64,000 nt of DNA from Candidatus Nitronauta litoralis. GTDB lineage: Bacteria; Nitrospinota; Nitrospinia; Nitrospinales; Nitrospinaceae. The notes beneath the pieces were generated by a model that was not told the DNA's origin, made no database searches, and saw nothing but the letters and a program-made list of their open reading frames with translations. Location of the stretch: the NCBI GenBank assembly GCA_015698285.1, contig CP048685.1, forward strand, positions 1,860,001 through 1,924,000. Direction: 5' to 3'. Shown here piece by piece: positions 1 to 7,734 of the stretch. The position numbers and the translations under genes are program-made. How positions within the stretch are numbered: position 1 is the first letter of the stretch; each line of letters opens with the position of its first letter.

Positions 1-534
1 AATATCGGCTTTGCTCATCTTTGAGAGTGGCGTGTGTATTTTGAATCGACTGCTGCCTTCAACCCCTGCCTTGGTGGCGAGGTTGGCTAGTGTTTCAAAC
101 GCGCTGATGAATTCCGGGCGGCAATCCGGGTAGCCGCTGTAATCAATCGCATTCACGCCGATAAAAATATCTTCGGCTCCGCAAACTTCCGCCAGTGCAA
201 GGCAGTACGATAGAAATATGGTATTGCGTGCTGGAACGTAGGTGATGGGTATCCCCTCACTCATTTCATCCGTTTCGCGACCTGTCGGTACTTCGATCTC
301 ATCCGTCAGGGCGGACCCACCGAACTGGCGGAGGTCAATTTGGACCACCCTGTGGTCCTCCACCCTGAATGCACGGGCCACACGGGTTGCCGCTTCCAGC
401 TCCACCCGGTGCCGTTGGCCATAATCAAAGCTCAGTGCAACCGTTTGAAAACCTTCGTGTTGTGCGATTGCCAGCACGGTTGTGGAATCGAGCCCGCCAC
501 TGAGCAAAACCACTGCTTTTTTTGGTCTGGAAAT
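1..534 (-). CDS. queC: 7-cyano-7-deazaguanine synthase QueC, 5' part (C-terminus beyond the window)
   Basis: Makes preQ0 from 7-carboxy-7-deazaguanine, ammonia and ATP in the queuosine pathway. The minus-strand reading from the right begins [16 protein letters not shown], the PP-loop of the family, followed by SFDYGQRH and [16 protein letters not shown]; about 178 codons lie in the window. No ATG, GTG or TTG in this frame sits at a sensible distance from the AAGGAGG site at 540-546. An ATT codon at 532-534 lies 5 nt after it and gives a natural N-terminus. The ATG at 537-539 touches the ribosome site and is out of frame because of a 7-A run (517-523). Either an ATT start or an indel in that run is needed. 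The family call is secure; the start is not. Confidence 0.93.
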   Translation of the reverse strand, partial: MSRPKKAVVLLSGGLDSTTVLAIAQHEGFQTVALSFDYGQRHRVELEAATRVARAFRVEDHRVVQIDLRQFGGSALTDEIEVPTGRETDEMSEGIPITYVPARNTIFLSYCLALAEVCGAEDIFIGVNAIDYSGYPDCRPEFISAFETLANLATKAGVEGSSRFKIHTPLSKMSKADI

Positions 535-562
535 GACATCCTCCTTGTAATTTTGAGGGGGT

Positions 563-568
563 ATTATA
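563..568 (-). promoter_or_regulatory. possible -10 element for queC
   Basis: The minus strand reads TATAAT here, about 29 bp before the proposed queC start. A TTGAGC lies upstream, but the spacing is about 19 bp, longer than ideal. This is a weak call based only on the -10 match and position. Confidence 0.3.
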
Positions 569-736
569 TACTAACGCGCTTATACTAGCTCAAAGTCCCT
601 CCATTAAATGATAAGGGGCCACGAGGCTCCCTTGTTGTAAAACAAGGGTGTGCGAGTAGCCCTTCGGAAATTTTCGGGATTTTTGAAGTCACCCAGAAAG
701 TGTACCTGTTTAACCCGCTTGAAAGGATTACCGCGG

Positions 737-2068
737 ATGTTTGAAAACCTGTCCGGTCGTTTAGAGGACATTTACAACAAAATTAAGGGACGCGGCAAGC
801 TCAAGGAAGCTGATGTCGATGAGGCGTTGAAGGAAATCCGGGTTGCCCTGATCGAAGCCGACGTTTCCCTGCCCGTTATCAAGGATTTCCTCGAGCAGAT
901 TCGCGAAAAAGCGATCGGTCAGGAAGTCATGGAGAGTCTCACTCCGGGCCACATGATGGTCAAGGTGGTGAATGAAGAATTGATTCTCCTGTTTGGTGAT
1001 GCCGCAGTGGGTGTGCAGATATCCCCGGAACCACCGACGATCATCCTCATGGCCGGATTGCAGGGATCGGGTAAAACCACGACCTGCGGCAAGCTGGCAC
1101 GTATGCTCAAAAAGGACGGCAAGAACGTCCTGCTGGTTCCAGCAGACGTGTATCGTCCGGCGGCTATTGAACAGCTCAATGTACTGGGACGTGATCTGGA
1201 AATCGACGTGTTCCAGGCCGGTGATGAAAAAGACCCGGTCGCTATCTGTAAAAATGCCGTGGCTCAGGCGCGTAAGGATGTGAAAGGCGTGGTCATCCTC
1301 GATACCGCAGGTCGTCAGCAGGTCGATGACGAGTTGATGGAAGAGTTGCGCAAGATCAAGGGTGCAACCGATCCGCATGAAATATTGTTTGTGGCCGATG
1401 CCATGATGGGTCAGCAGGCGGCGGAAGTTGCCAAAACGTTCCACGATGCCGTTGGCCTCGATGGTGTGGTATTGACCAAGATGGATGGTGACGCGCGTGG
1501 TGGTGCCGCGCTGTCGATCAAATCCGTAACCGGCAAGCCGATCAAATTCATCGGAACCGGGGAAAAGCTGGATGCGTTCGAAGCATTCCACCCGGACCGG
1601 ATTGTCTCCCGCATGCTCGATATGGGTGATGTGCTCACCTTTATCGACAAGGCACAGGAGGCGTATGACCTGGAGCAGAGTAAAAAGCTCCAGAAGAAAA
1701 TCAAAAAGAACGAATTCGATTTTGACGATTTCCGCGATCAGCTTCGGCAGATTAAAAAGATGGGATCGATGCAGCAGATGCTGGCGATGATCCCCGGAGC
1801 CAGCAAGTTGCTCAAGGGTGTTGAGGTGGATGAGTCGCAGTTCACCCGTATTGAGGCCATGATCGATTCCATGACTCCTTACGAGCGGGCGAACCATCAG
1901 ATGATCAACACCAGCCGGAAAAAACGGATTGCCCAGGGGAGTGGAACCCAGGTCAACGAGGTCAAACGGCTTCTTAAGCAGTTTGTCCAGATGAAAAAAA
2001 TGATGAAGAAATTTTCCTCAGGCAAAATGCCACGCGGACTCAATCTGGGTGGTATGCTGGGGAGGTAG
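737..2068 (+). CDS. ffh: Signal recognition particle protein Ffh
   Basis: GTPase subunit of the signal recognition particle. It binds signal peptides on ribosomes and delivers them to FtsY at the inner membrane. The 443-residue product begins MFENLSGRLEDI. It has the N-domain helices, a P-loop GLQGSGKT near residues 107-114, DTAGR near 189-193 and TKMDGDARGG near 247-256. The methionine-rich M domain carries GASKLLKG, the RNA-binding region RKKRIAQGSG and the tail QMKKMMKKF. The reading frame continues upstream to 650, but ATG 737 follows AAAGGA and gives the family's usual N-terminus and length. It heads a run of translation genes in one direction. Confidence 0.97.
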   Translation: MFENLSGRLEDIYNKIKGRGKLKEADVDEALKEIRVALIEADVSLPVIKDFLEQIREKAIGQEVMESLTPGHMMVKVVNEELILLFGDAAVGVQISPEPPTIILMAGLQGSGKTTTCGKLARMLKKDGKNVLLVPADVYRPAAIEQLNVLGRDLEIDVFQAGDEKDPVAICKNAVAQARKDVKGVVILDTAGRQQVDDELMEELRKIKGATDPHEILFVADAMMGQQAAEVAKTFHDAVGLDGVVLTKMDGDARGGAALSIKSVTGKPIKFIGTGEKLDAFEAFHPDRIVSRMLDMGDVLTFIDKAQEAYDLEQSKKLQKKIKKNEFDFDDFRDQLRQIKKMGSMQQMLAMIPGASKLLKGVEVDESQFTRIEAMIDSMTPYERANHQMINTSRKKRIAQGSGTQVNEVKRLLKQFVQMKKMMKKFSSGKMPRGLNLGGMLGR

Positions 2069-2214
2069 GCTTTGTTCAAGGTAGCGCCATTTCGAATCGT
2101 TAATCAGGCGAAACCGAAATTACAGGATTTGTAGAAAGTTCCCTTGGGGATTTTCTCAAAACTTACCGGGGGCAACCCCTAAATTGAATCTTTTGTGGTC
2201 GAAAGGAGAATGCA

Positions 2215-2460
2215 TTGGCTGTAGTAATCAGATTGAGCCGACGAGGAGCAACAAAAAAGCCCTTCTACCGAGTGGTGGCTGTGGATAAAAGAAAACGCCG
2301 TGACGGACGTTGTCTTGAAGTGTTGGGGACATTCGATCCTCTCACTGAAAACGAACCCTTTAAAGTTGATTTGGATAAAGCCAGGGGTTGGATTCAGAAA
2401 GGTGCCAAACCTTCTGATACCGTTGCATCGTTTCTCAAAAAAGCGGGTGTTGAGGTATAA
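2215..2460 (+). CDS. rpsP: 30S ribosomal protein S16
   Basis: Small-subunit ribosomal protein of 81 residues, the normal length for bS16. It begins MAVVIRLSRRGATKKPFYRVV and continues with KRRDGRCLEVLGTFDP, both strongly conserved in the family. The start is a TTG codon supported by the ribosome site GAAAGGAG at 2201-2208. The order ffh-rpsP-(khpA)-rimM-trmD-rplS is the widespread bacterial arrangement. About 145 bp separate it from ffh and contain a short GGGG/CCCC hairpin near 2170. Confidence 0.97.
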   Translation: MAVVIRLSRRGATKKPFYRVVAVDKRKRRDGRCLEVLGTFDPLTENEPFKVDLDKARGWIQKGAKPSDTVASFLKKAGVEV

Positions 2461-2556
2461 GGGTTTTCCTTCTCAACTGACTTGACCTGAGTTCTCCATT
2501 CGCGTTGAAGATCGAGCGGACCGACACGATGTGTTCCCGTTGCGGAGGGTTTGGGT

Positions 2557-2787
2557 ATGAAGGAACTGATAGAAGTGATCGTGAAAGCGTTAGTGGATTT
2601 CCCCGATCAGGTGGATATTCAGGAAGTTGAAGGAGAAAAGACGACTGTCCTGGAATTGAGGGTCGCCAAAGAAGATCTGGGCAAAGTGATCGGCAAACAG
2701 GGTAAAACGGCGCGAGCCATGAGAACTATCCTGAACGCCAATGCCACCAAATTGAAAAAACGCGCCGTCTTGGAAATTATTGAATAA
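2557..2787 (+). CDS. khpA: KH-domain RNA-binding protein KhpA
   Basis: Small RNA-binding protein of 76 residues, a single KH domain of the YlqC/KhpA family. The GxxG loop is visible as [13 protein letters not shown] near residues 47-59. In other bacteria KhpA pairs with KhpB/Jag and affects cell size and RNA handling. ATG 2557 is chosen because GGAGGG lies about 8 nt upstream; a TTG two codons earlier would sit too close to it. It lies between rpsP and rimM, the usual place, and its stop codon is one base before the rimM start. Confidence 0.9.
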   Translation: MKELIEVIVKALVDFPDQVDIQEVEGEKTTVLELRVAKEDLGKVIGKQGKTARAMRTILNANATKLKKRAVLEIIE

Positions 2788-2788
2788 A

Positions 2789-3292
2789 ATGCACTGGGTC
2801 CCGGTGGGAAGGCTCGTGAAGCCGCATGGCCTCAAGGGCGAATTTAAATTCAAGCCGGAGATCTCCGATACAACCCTTTTGGGCGACCTGAAAAAGGCGC
2901 GTCTCGAATCGGACCCGGAGACCGCCGCGCCCCGGACTATTTCCTCCCTGCGAGGTCACGGACTTCGCCTTATTCTCAAACTGGAAGGCATCAACAGCAT
3001 CGAAGAGGCCGAACCTCTTTGCGGGTTGTCCCTTCTGGTTTCTCAAGACGAATTTCCCCGACTACCCGACGGTGAATACTACTGGTTTCAGATTCATGGC
3101 CTCAAGGCCTACGATGAAACCGGAAAATATTTCGGGACGGTATCTGAAATTATTGAAACCGGAAGCAACGATGTATACGTGGTACGGGAAGGTTCCAACG
3201 AACTTCTCCTGCCCATGATCGACGAGGTGGTACGCAGTATCGACCTCGACCAACAAAAGCTGGTTTTTCATGCCATCGACGGACTCCTCTAG
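2789..3292 (+). CDS. rimM: Ribosome maturation factor RimM
   Basis: Assists maturation of the 30S head region by binding S19. The 167-residue product starts MHWVPVGRLVKPHGLKGEFKF, the standard RimM opening. It continues with LPDGEYYWFQIHGLKAYDETG and a C-terminal PRC-like barrel ending LLLPMIDEVVRSIDLDQ. ATG 2789 is one base after the khpA stop. No strong Shine-Dalgarno is seen, so translational coupling is likely. Its 3' end overlaps the trmD start by 23 bp. Confidence 0.95.
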   Translation: MHWVPVGRLVKPHGLKGEFKFKPEISDTTLLGDLKKARLESDPETAAPRTISSLRGHGLRLILKLEGINSIEEAEPLCGLSLLVSQDEFPRLPDGEYYWFQIHGLKAYDETGKYFGTVSEIIETGSNDVYVVREGSNELLLPMIDEVVRSIDLDQQKLVFHAIDGLL

Positions 3293-4025
3293 AACCATTC
3301 ATTTCGATATCATTTCCCTCTTCCCCGAAATGTTTGAAGGGCCCTTTCAGGAGAGTATCCTCGACCGTGCGCGGGAGGAAGGTTTGCTCGATGTCCGGTT
3401 ACACAACCTGCGCGACTACACACTGAACAAACATGGCAAAGTGGATGACACTCCGTTTGGAGGCGGAGCGGGTCTGGTCATGAATATTGAACCGATCGAT
3501 CGCGCGTTGCAGGCAATCAAACAGGACCGGCCCCAGGCATTGACGGTTTTGCTGTCGCCCAGCGGCAAACGGTTCGACCAGAAAAAAGCGCGGGAACTGG
3601 CGGATAGCAACCAGATCATCCTTATTTGCGGACGCTATGAAGGTGTTGATGAGCGAGTGGCGGAAACCCTGGTGGATGAACAATTGTCGATCGGTGATTA
3701 TGTGCTTTCCGGAGGAGAAATCCCGGCCATGGTTCTGGTCGATGCGGTGACCCGCCTGATTCCCGGTGTGGTGGGGGATCCCGCCTCATTGGATGAAGAG
3801 TCGTTTGAAAACGGATTGCTGGAATACCCGCAGTACACCCGTCCGCGTGATTATAAAGGAAGTGAAGTGCCGGAGGTTCTGGTCTCCGGCGATCATAAAA
3901 AAATCAAGGAATGGCAGCGCAAGGCCGCACTGAAAAAAACAGCGCGCCATCGGCCTGACCTGCTTGAACAACTCAATCTGAATAATGAAGAACGCGCGAT
4001 GATCGACGAGACGAATAATGAGTGA
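3270..4025 (+). CDS. trmD: tRNA (guanine-N1-)-methyltransferase TrmD
   Basis: SPOUT-class methyltransferase making m1G37 in tRNA, which prevents +1 frameshifting. The 251-residue product has FDIISLFPEMFEGPF near the start, then GGGAGLVM, LSPSGKRFDQKKARELA, ICGRYEGVDERV and the knot region IGDYVLSGGEIPAMVLVDAVTRLIPGVVG. The start overlaps rimM by 23 bp; no internal start gives a complete N-terminus. The end overlaps the next methyltransferase gene by 8 bp, so translation is probably coupled along the block. Confidence 0.97.
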   Translation: MPSTDSSRTIHFDIISLFPEMFEGPFQESILDRAREEGLLDVRLHNLRDYTLNKHGKVDDTPFGGGAGLVMNIEPIDRALQAIKQDRPQALTVLLSPSGKRFDQKKARELADSNQIILICGRYEGVDERVAETLVDEQLSIGDYVLSGGEIPAMVLVDAVTRLIPGVVGDPASLDEESFENGLLEYPQYTRPRDYKGSEVPEVLVSGDHKKIKEWQRKAALKKTARHRPDLLEQLNLNNEERAMIDETNNE

Positions 4026-4602
4026 GGCCATAAAGCCGCGGATCTTCGTCGCGCTGGTGCACTACCCGGTACTCAATAAACAGGGTGATATTGTTACCTC
4101 TTCGGTGACCACTCTTGATGTGCACGATATGTCCCGCATCTGCCGGACATTTGCCGTCGAAACTTTTTTCGTAGTCACCCCGCTGGAATCCCAGCACCAG
4201 TTGGTCGAACGAATGGTGGCGCACTGGATGAAAGGGTTCGGGTCGAGATACAATCCCACCCGCAAAGAGGCCTTGACCTCAACAATGGTGGTTAAAAATA
4301 TTCAGGAAGCCGGTAAGAAAATTGAAGAGGAGGTGGGAAGGGCTCCCAGAATCGTGGTGCCGGATGCCAAGCCCTTTCCCCAGAGCGTGACTTACGATGA
4401 GGCCCGATTGGCTTTTCAGCAGGATGAAGGCCCGTATTTGATCCTGTTTGGTACAGGTTGGGGGCTGGAGCGTAATATGGTAAAGCGGGCCGATATGATC
4501 CTGGCGCCGATTGACGGGATCAATGGCTATAATCACCTGCCGGTACGGGCCGCCACCGCTATAATTCTGGACCGGCTTTTGATAAAGCGGCACGAAGACT
4601 GA
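4018..4602 (+). CDS. SPOUT-type RNA methyltransferase (Methyltrn_RNA_4 / PF09936-like)
   Basis: A 194-residue protein resembling the small SAM-dependent RNA methyltransferase family recorded as Methyltrn_RNA_4, found beside or fused to TrmD in several lineages. Visible landmarks are RIFVALVHYPVLNKQGDIVTSSVTTLDVHDMSRICRT at the N-terminus, then PYLILFGTGWGLE and INGYNHLPVRAATAIILDRLL, which fit a knotted SAM site. The target RNA is unknown. It starts inside the end of trmD (8 bp overlap) and precedes the rplS promoter. The family is assigned by eye. Confidence 0.8.
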   Translation: MSEAIKPRIFVALVHYPVLNKQGDIVTSSVTTLDVHDMSRICRTFAVETFFVVTPLESQHQLVERMVAHWMKGFGSRYNPTRKEALTSTMVVKNIQEAGKKIEEEVGRAPRIVVPDAKPFPQSVTYDEARLAFQQDEGPYLILFGTGWGLERNMVKRADMILAPIDGINGYNHLPVRAATAIILDRLLIKRHED

Positions 4603-4655
4603 TCTGACCAATCCAAGGGGATAACGATTTGAAAAATCAGGGGGAATATTTCCTA

Positions 4656-4684
4656 TTGCCCACCCCCTGGGGACCTGATATAAT
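4656..4684 (+). promoter_or_regulatory. sigma-70-type promoter for rplS
   Basis: TTGCCC at 4656-4661 and a perfect TATAAT at 4679-4684 are separated by exactly 17 bp. The expected start of transcription is about 30 bp before rplS. This gives rplS its own promoter at the end of the translation block. Confidence 0.7.
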
Positions 4685-4722
4685 CACCGTTTTCCAGTTA
4701 CAGGATCACAGGAGCGAAGGTA

Positions 4723-5142
4723 ATGAATCTGGTTGATGCTATTGAAAAGAAAGAGATGAAGGAGCAGCCTCCCGTAGTGCGGATTGGTGACACCGTGAAG
4801 GTGCACATGCGCATTGTTGAAGGGGAGAAAGAGCGCATCCAGGTCATCGAAGGCGTTGTCATCAAAATGCGGGGAGCCGCCAACCGCAAAACCATCACCG
4901 TCCGGAAAATTTCATTCGGAGTCGGTGTGGAACGAATTTTCCCAATCCATTCTCCGCGTGTTGAAAAAGTGGATATTGTGAAGCATGCAAAAGTACGCCG
5001 TGCCAAACTCTACTTCCTGCGCGAACTGCGTGGTAAAGCGGCTCGCTTGAAGGAAATCAAGAAAGCCCCAACGGAGAAGAAAAGTAAAACGCGCAGTCGA
5101 GGCAAAAAAGCCAAGGCAGCCCGTGCGAAAAAAGCCGTTTAA
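4723..5142 (+). CDS. rplS: 50S ribosomal protein L19 with extended basic tail
   Basis: Large-subunit protein at the 30S interface. The 139-residue product contains the bL19 core: [47 protein letters not shown] and [18 protein letters not shown]. After residue about 112 it adds a 25-residue Lys/Arg/Ala-rich tail that many bL19 proteins lack or have in shorter form. The ribosome site AGGAGCGAAGG precedes ATG 4723. A strong terminator follows directly. Confidence 0.97.
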   Translation: MNLVDAIEKKEMKEQPPVVRIGDTVKVHMRIVEGEKERIQVIEGVVIKMRGAANRKTITVRKISFGVGVERIFPIHSPRVEKVDIVKHAKVRRAKLYFLRELRGKAARLKEIKKAPTEKKSKTRSRGKKAKAARAKKAV

Positions 5143-5166
5143 GCAACACAACCAACGGACAAATTT

Positions 5167-5206
5167 AAAAAGCCCGCCCCCTTCCTGGGGGCGGGCTTTT
5201 TGTTTC
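5167..5206. terminator. strong hairpin terminator, probably bidirectional
   Basis: A perfect stem AGCCCGCCCCC / GGGGGCGGGCT with a 5-nt loop. It has a run of A on the left and TTTTTGTTT on the right. It ends the plus-strand rplS block and can also serve the minus-strand cytochrome gene, whose stop is at 5237. Confidence 0.92.
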
Positions 5207-5236
5207 AGGGAATGAGGAGGTGCACCCCCTGAAAAA

Positions 5237-5803
5237 TCAATGCCCCCGCTTATCGAAGTACTCGTCGTAACGGTGAGTGAAGTCCTTGGCTTCACCCAAA
5301 GGCATGTGACAACCACGACATTTGGTGTAGTTCGCTTCAATCGGTTTTCCCTCTGCTGAGAACGCAGAAAAAATCCAGTCCCCGTTTTTCAGATCTTTCG
5401 GGGCGTGGGCTCCCCAGCCTTTTCCTTTTTGCATGACATAAATTTTGGCCAGGTTATCTTTAACCACTTTTCCGTGTTCATTCTTGAGGACGTTTCCATC
5501 CTTATCTTTTTTGGCACTGTAGATTTCCATTACCAGAGTGGTTCCATCTGGAAAGGCATCTCCTTTTTTGGTTTTGGAAGCTTCCGGACTAATAAAAAGA
5601 TCCCGTACCATGTTTTTCTTTTGTACCGATTTTAAAAAGGTGGGCCACTCGGAATAGTCCGGGAAAGACAGTTGCCCGTCTTTAGGACCTTCACCCGCGT
5701 TGGCCTGCATGGCAGGGACGAGAATCAATCCGGTAATCAAGGCCAGTGAAGCCTTACCTGCAACGTTTGAAAAATATTGTTTGCAGAAACTTTGAAAGCT
5801 CAT
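5237..5803 (-). CDS. Exported cytochrome of the P460 / cytochrome c'-beta fold
   Basis: A 188-residue exported protein with an N-terminal hydrophobic signal (ALITGLILVPAMQANA) and one c-type haem site CRGCH near residues 162-166. The middle, FPDYSEWPTFLKSV ... PEASKTKKGDAFPDGTTLVMEIYSA, matches the cytochrome P460 family layout. In true P460 a lysine in the DGTxxVKE-like strand cross-links to the haem and supports hydroxylamine oxidation; here that position reads Met (about residue 92). It may therefore act as an electron carrier or NO/ligand binder, as in cytochrome c'-beta. The start at 5803 follows CAGGAG by 8 nt. The alignment is by eye from memory of the Nitrosomonas protein. Confidence 0.78.
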   Translation of the reverse strand: MSFQSFCKQYFSNVAGKASLALITGLILVPAMQANAGEGPKDGQLSFPDYSEWPTFLKSVQKKNMVRDLFISPEASKTKKGDAFPDGTTLVMEIYSAKKDKDGNVLKNEHGKVVKDNLAKIYVMQKGKGWGAHAPKDLKNGDWIFSAFSAEGKPIEANYTKCRGCHMPLGEAKDFTHRYDEYFDKRGH

Positions 5804-5837
5804 TTCTGAGGCTCCTGAAAAATTTTTTTGAGAAAAG

Positions 5838-5875
5838 GACTCCCGGCACCGGTTTGCCATCGAATGCCGGGAGTC
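5838..5875 (-). terminator. hairpin terminator between the DsrE-like and cytochrome genes
   Basis: An 11-bp perfect inverted repeat (GACTCCCGGCA / TGCCGGGAGTC) with a 16-nt loop, followed on the minus strand by CTTTTCTC and a weak T-rich stretch. It would end transcription from the DsrE-like gene before the cytochrome gene. Confidence 0.6.
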
Positions 5876-5956
5876 GCGACTCAGGCCGAATCAGGTCACA
5901 AGACCAGATCCGGTTGGGAGTGCACTTGGGCACAAGCCCGCCTGCACGCCCGGTGG

Positions 5957-6403
5957 TCAATCCTCCTTGGGGGTGGAGGATTGAAAATTTAAAATCACAA
6001 TGCCAGGGCTCAGGTCTTCCACTTTCAAATTCAAGCGATGGACCCAGCTTTGATCTACCCCAATCTGGACCTCTTCATCCTGAAACCATTCGACAATAGT
6101 CTTGAGCTCTTCATCCATTCCCTGTTTTTTGAACCAGACAATTCCTTCCCCGGTCAGCGCCAGACGGATTTCAGGTCGGACCCGGTCCGCATTTTGACGC
6201 ATATGCAAATTCACCTGTGCCAGAGATTCCTTTAGTCCTTCCAATGTGGTTGACTCCACCCGGTACATGAGTTTTTGCGGTATAGATGCTCGTACCACGT
6301 GGGGTTTTGTGGACATTGAAGCCTCTGCCGGTGTCAGCCAGGACCCGGCAAGTAACACAAACATATTGCTCCAGAGAGAAAGATGGCCTTCCATCGTTTT
6401 CAT
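5957..6403 (-). CDS. Exported DsrE-like small protein
   Basis: A 148-residue protein with an N-terminal hydrophobic segment ending near TPAEA, suggesting Sec export. The remainder follows the DsrE/DsrF-like pattern: a first strand (HVVRASIPQKLMYRVES), a helix (LEGLKESLAQVNLHMRQNA), a strand with small residues (EIRLALTGEGIVWFKK), then WFQDEEVQIGVDQSWVHRLNL and DLSPGIVILNF. The cysteine often found after the fourth strand is Asp here (IGVDQS), so sulfur-carrier chemistry is doubtful. ATG 6403 is chosen because AAGGAG lies 7 nt upstream; a GTG two codons earlier is too close. Confidence 0.6.
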   Translation of the reverse strand: MKTMEGHLSLWSNMFVLLAGSWLTPAEASMSTKPHVVRASIPQKLMYRVESTTLEGLKESLAQVNLHMRQNADRVRPEIRLALTGEGIVWFKKQGMDEELKTIVEWFQDEEVQIGVDQSWVHRLNLKVEDLSPGIVILNFQSSTPKED

Positions 6404-6516
6404 GGGCACACTCCTTGTTAAGCCGAGGCCAATAGCAAAGGAAAACCGGCAAAAGACGGAATTCCGCTTTGGGTCAAAAAGGCTTAACTCAATTAAATTT
6501 TATTTGGGATTTGTTA

Positions 6517-6996
6517 TTAGTAAGACAGGAGTGCCCGTTTGGGAGGGGGCGCGATCTTGGGGATAGATCGGGAAAGCAGGGGATGGATTGCAGGAAATAG
6601 TTCCTGATCCGAGCAGTACGTTTCATCCGGGGTGGATACAATTGCAAAATAGGTTGCGTCGGTTTTCACAATGGATGCGCCATGGGGACCCGTATGGCCA
6701 CCACACTCGGCACGAAGCTTTTCAACACCATTGTCATCCATTTTGCGGGACTGCATGTGCGGGCAGGGTTGCTCTGACGAATGCCCGTTCAGAATACAAT
6801 GCAGGGATTGTCCCTCATTTTTGGCCTGAATATGCTGCTTGTGCTGATGAAAGGGAGAATGCGCGCTGTGATCCTGCAATAGAGCAGGGCCCTCATGGAT
6901 ATGAGGCGAGCCCGGATGAGCCCACACAGTACCGGCTGATAGAACTGCCACGACCATAATGGCGGTCTTCAAAATGAGGCGTATTTTCCAAGTCAT
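6517..6996 (-). CDS. Exported His-rich protein of unknown function
   Basis: A 159-residue protein with a clear signal peptide (LILKTAIMVVAVLSAGTVWA, cleavage before HPGSPHIH). The first mature third is very rich in His (HPGSPHIHEG, DHSAHSPFHQHKQHI), followed by four Cys in LHCILNGHSSEQPCPH, ECGGH and ETYCSD. This points to periplasmic metal binding (Cu, Zn or Ni), but no family is recognised. A TATAAT at 7003-7008 lies only 6 bp before the ATG, with no Shine-Dalgarno, so the mRNA may be leaderless. Confidence 0.6.
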   Translation of the reverse strand: MTWKIRLILKTAIMVVAVLSAGTVWAHPGSPHIHEGPALLQDHSAHSPFHQHKQHIQAKNEGQSLHCILNGHSSEQPCPHMQSRKMDDNGVEKLRAECGGHTGPHGASIVKTDATYFAIVSTPDETYCSDQELFPAIHPLLSRSIPKIAPPPKRALLSY

Positions 6997-7104
6997 GAAA
7001 TTATTATATAACGGAAATTTTAAAAAGGTCGAGAAAAATTTTTAACGGCTAAGTTTTTTAAGACTTGAGAGCGCAAAGCGGACAACTTTCAAATTTTTCT
7101 AAAT

Positions 7105-7632
7105 TTATCTTAAGTCAGGATTAATTGGAACAAGTTGCGCTGTCATGTTTTTCTCGTTTGATAAATGATCAAGGGCATCGTAAAGGGAATCGAGACCTTT
7201 GGATACGGTGCCTTCAATATGCACATAATAGGTTGGCTTTTCGCCTTCGCCAATGTTGGAGTCCAGATTCAAAATATTGAGCCCGGCCTCTGCCAGAGCG
7301 GTTGTGATGTCTCCCACGATACCCGGACGGTCGTCGGCATAAAGGCTGATGCGGACATCAGGAGATACATAGTGCTCATGGCTGCCAGCTACGGGTTCGG
7401 CGCTTCCACTCAATTGCAATTGCTGAGAGAGAGTCACAACAAGAACTTCAAACTCCGGACGCTCTCCTTCGAACTCCACCATCACCATGATAGTGAAATA
7501 GTTACCGAGCCTTGCCATGGAGGACGCCCCAAGGTTACAGCCCTTCTGGCATAGTTCAGCAGATAATTGCGCAACAATTCCCGGTCGATCATGACCGATC
7601 ATGGATACCATGTACCACTGGCTCATAGTCAT
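7105..7632 (-). CDS. Two-ACT-domain protein (GcvR-like)
   Basis: A 175-residue protein made of two ACT domains. The first begins WYMVSMIGHDRPGIVAQLSAELCQKGCNLGASSMARLGNYFTIMVMVEF; the second is VRISLYADDRPGIVGDITTALAEAGLNILNLDSNIGEGEKPTYYVHIEG. This is the layout of the glycine cleavage regulator GcvR and related amino-acid sensors. ACT pairs bind amino acids and act through partner proteins; no DNA-binding domain is present. A second possible start, ATG 7626, lies two codons in. No gcv gene is in the window, so the GcvR role is unproven. Confidence 0.75.
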   Translation of the reverse strand: MTMSQWYMVSMIGHDRPGIVAQLSAELCQKGCNLGASSMARLGNYFTIMVMVEFEGERPEFEVLVVTLSQQLQLSGSAEPVAGSHEHYVSPDVRISLYADDRPGIVGDITTALAEAGLNILNLDSNIGEGEKPTYYVHIEGTVSKGLDSLYDALDHLSNEKNMTAQLVPINPDLR

Positions 7633-7734
7633 TACTCGTTTAAGTGAAAGGATGACGTACTCTAACCGATTCGAGTTCGGCCTTCAATTACTATTACAGG
7701 ATGGAGCGGGAGAGGGGGATAAAGCAGCTCAGGC

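Noticed and set aside
548-640. preQ1 riboswitch ahead of queC
   Set aside because: No preQ1-I style stem with an A-rich tail can be recognised in the minus-strand leader, and a -10 element lies too near the start to allow one.
600-736. 4.5S SRP RNA gene upstream of ffh
   Set aside because: The conserved GGAAGCAGCC loop region of SRP RNA is not present; only a small CTTGTTGTAAAACAAG hairpin is seen.
761-1897. Long open frame on the minus strand across ffh (378 codons)
   Set aside because: It lies fully inside ffh, has no ribosome site and no family resemblance; the plus-strand gene is certain.
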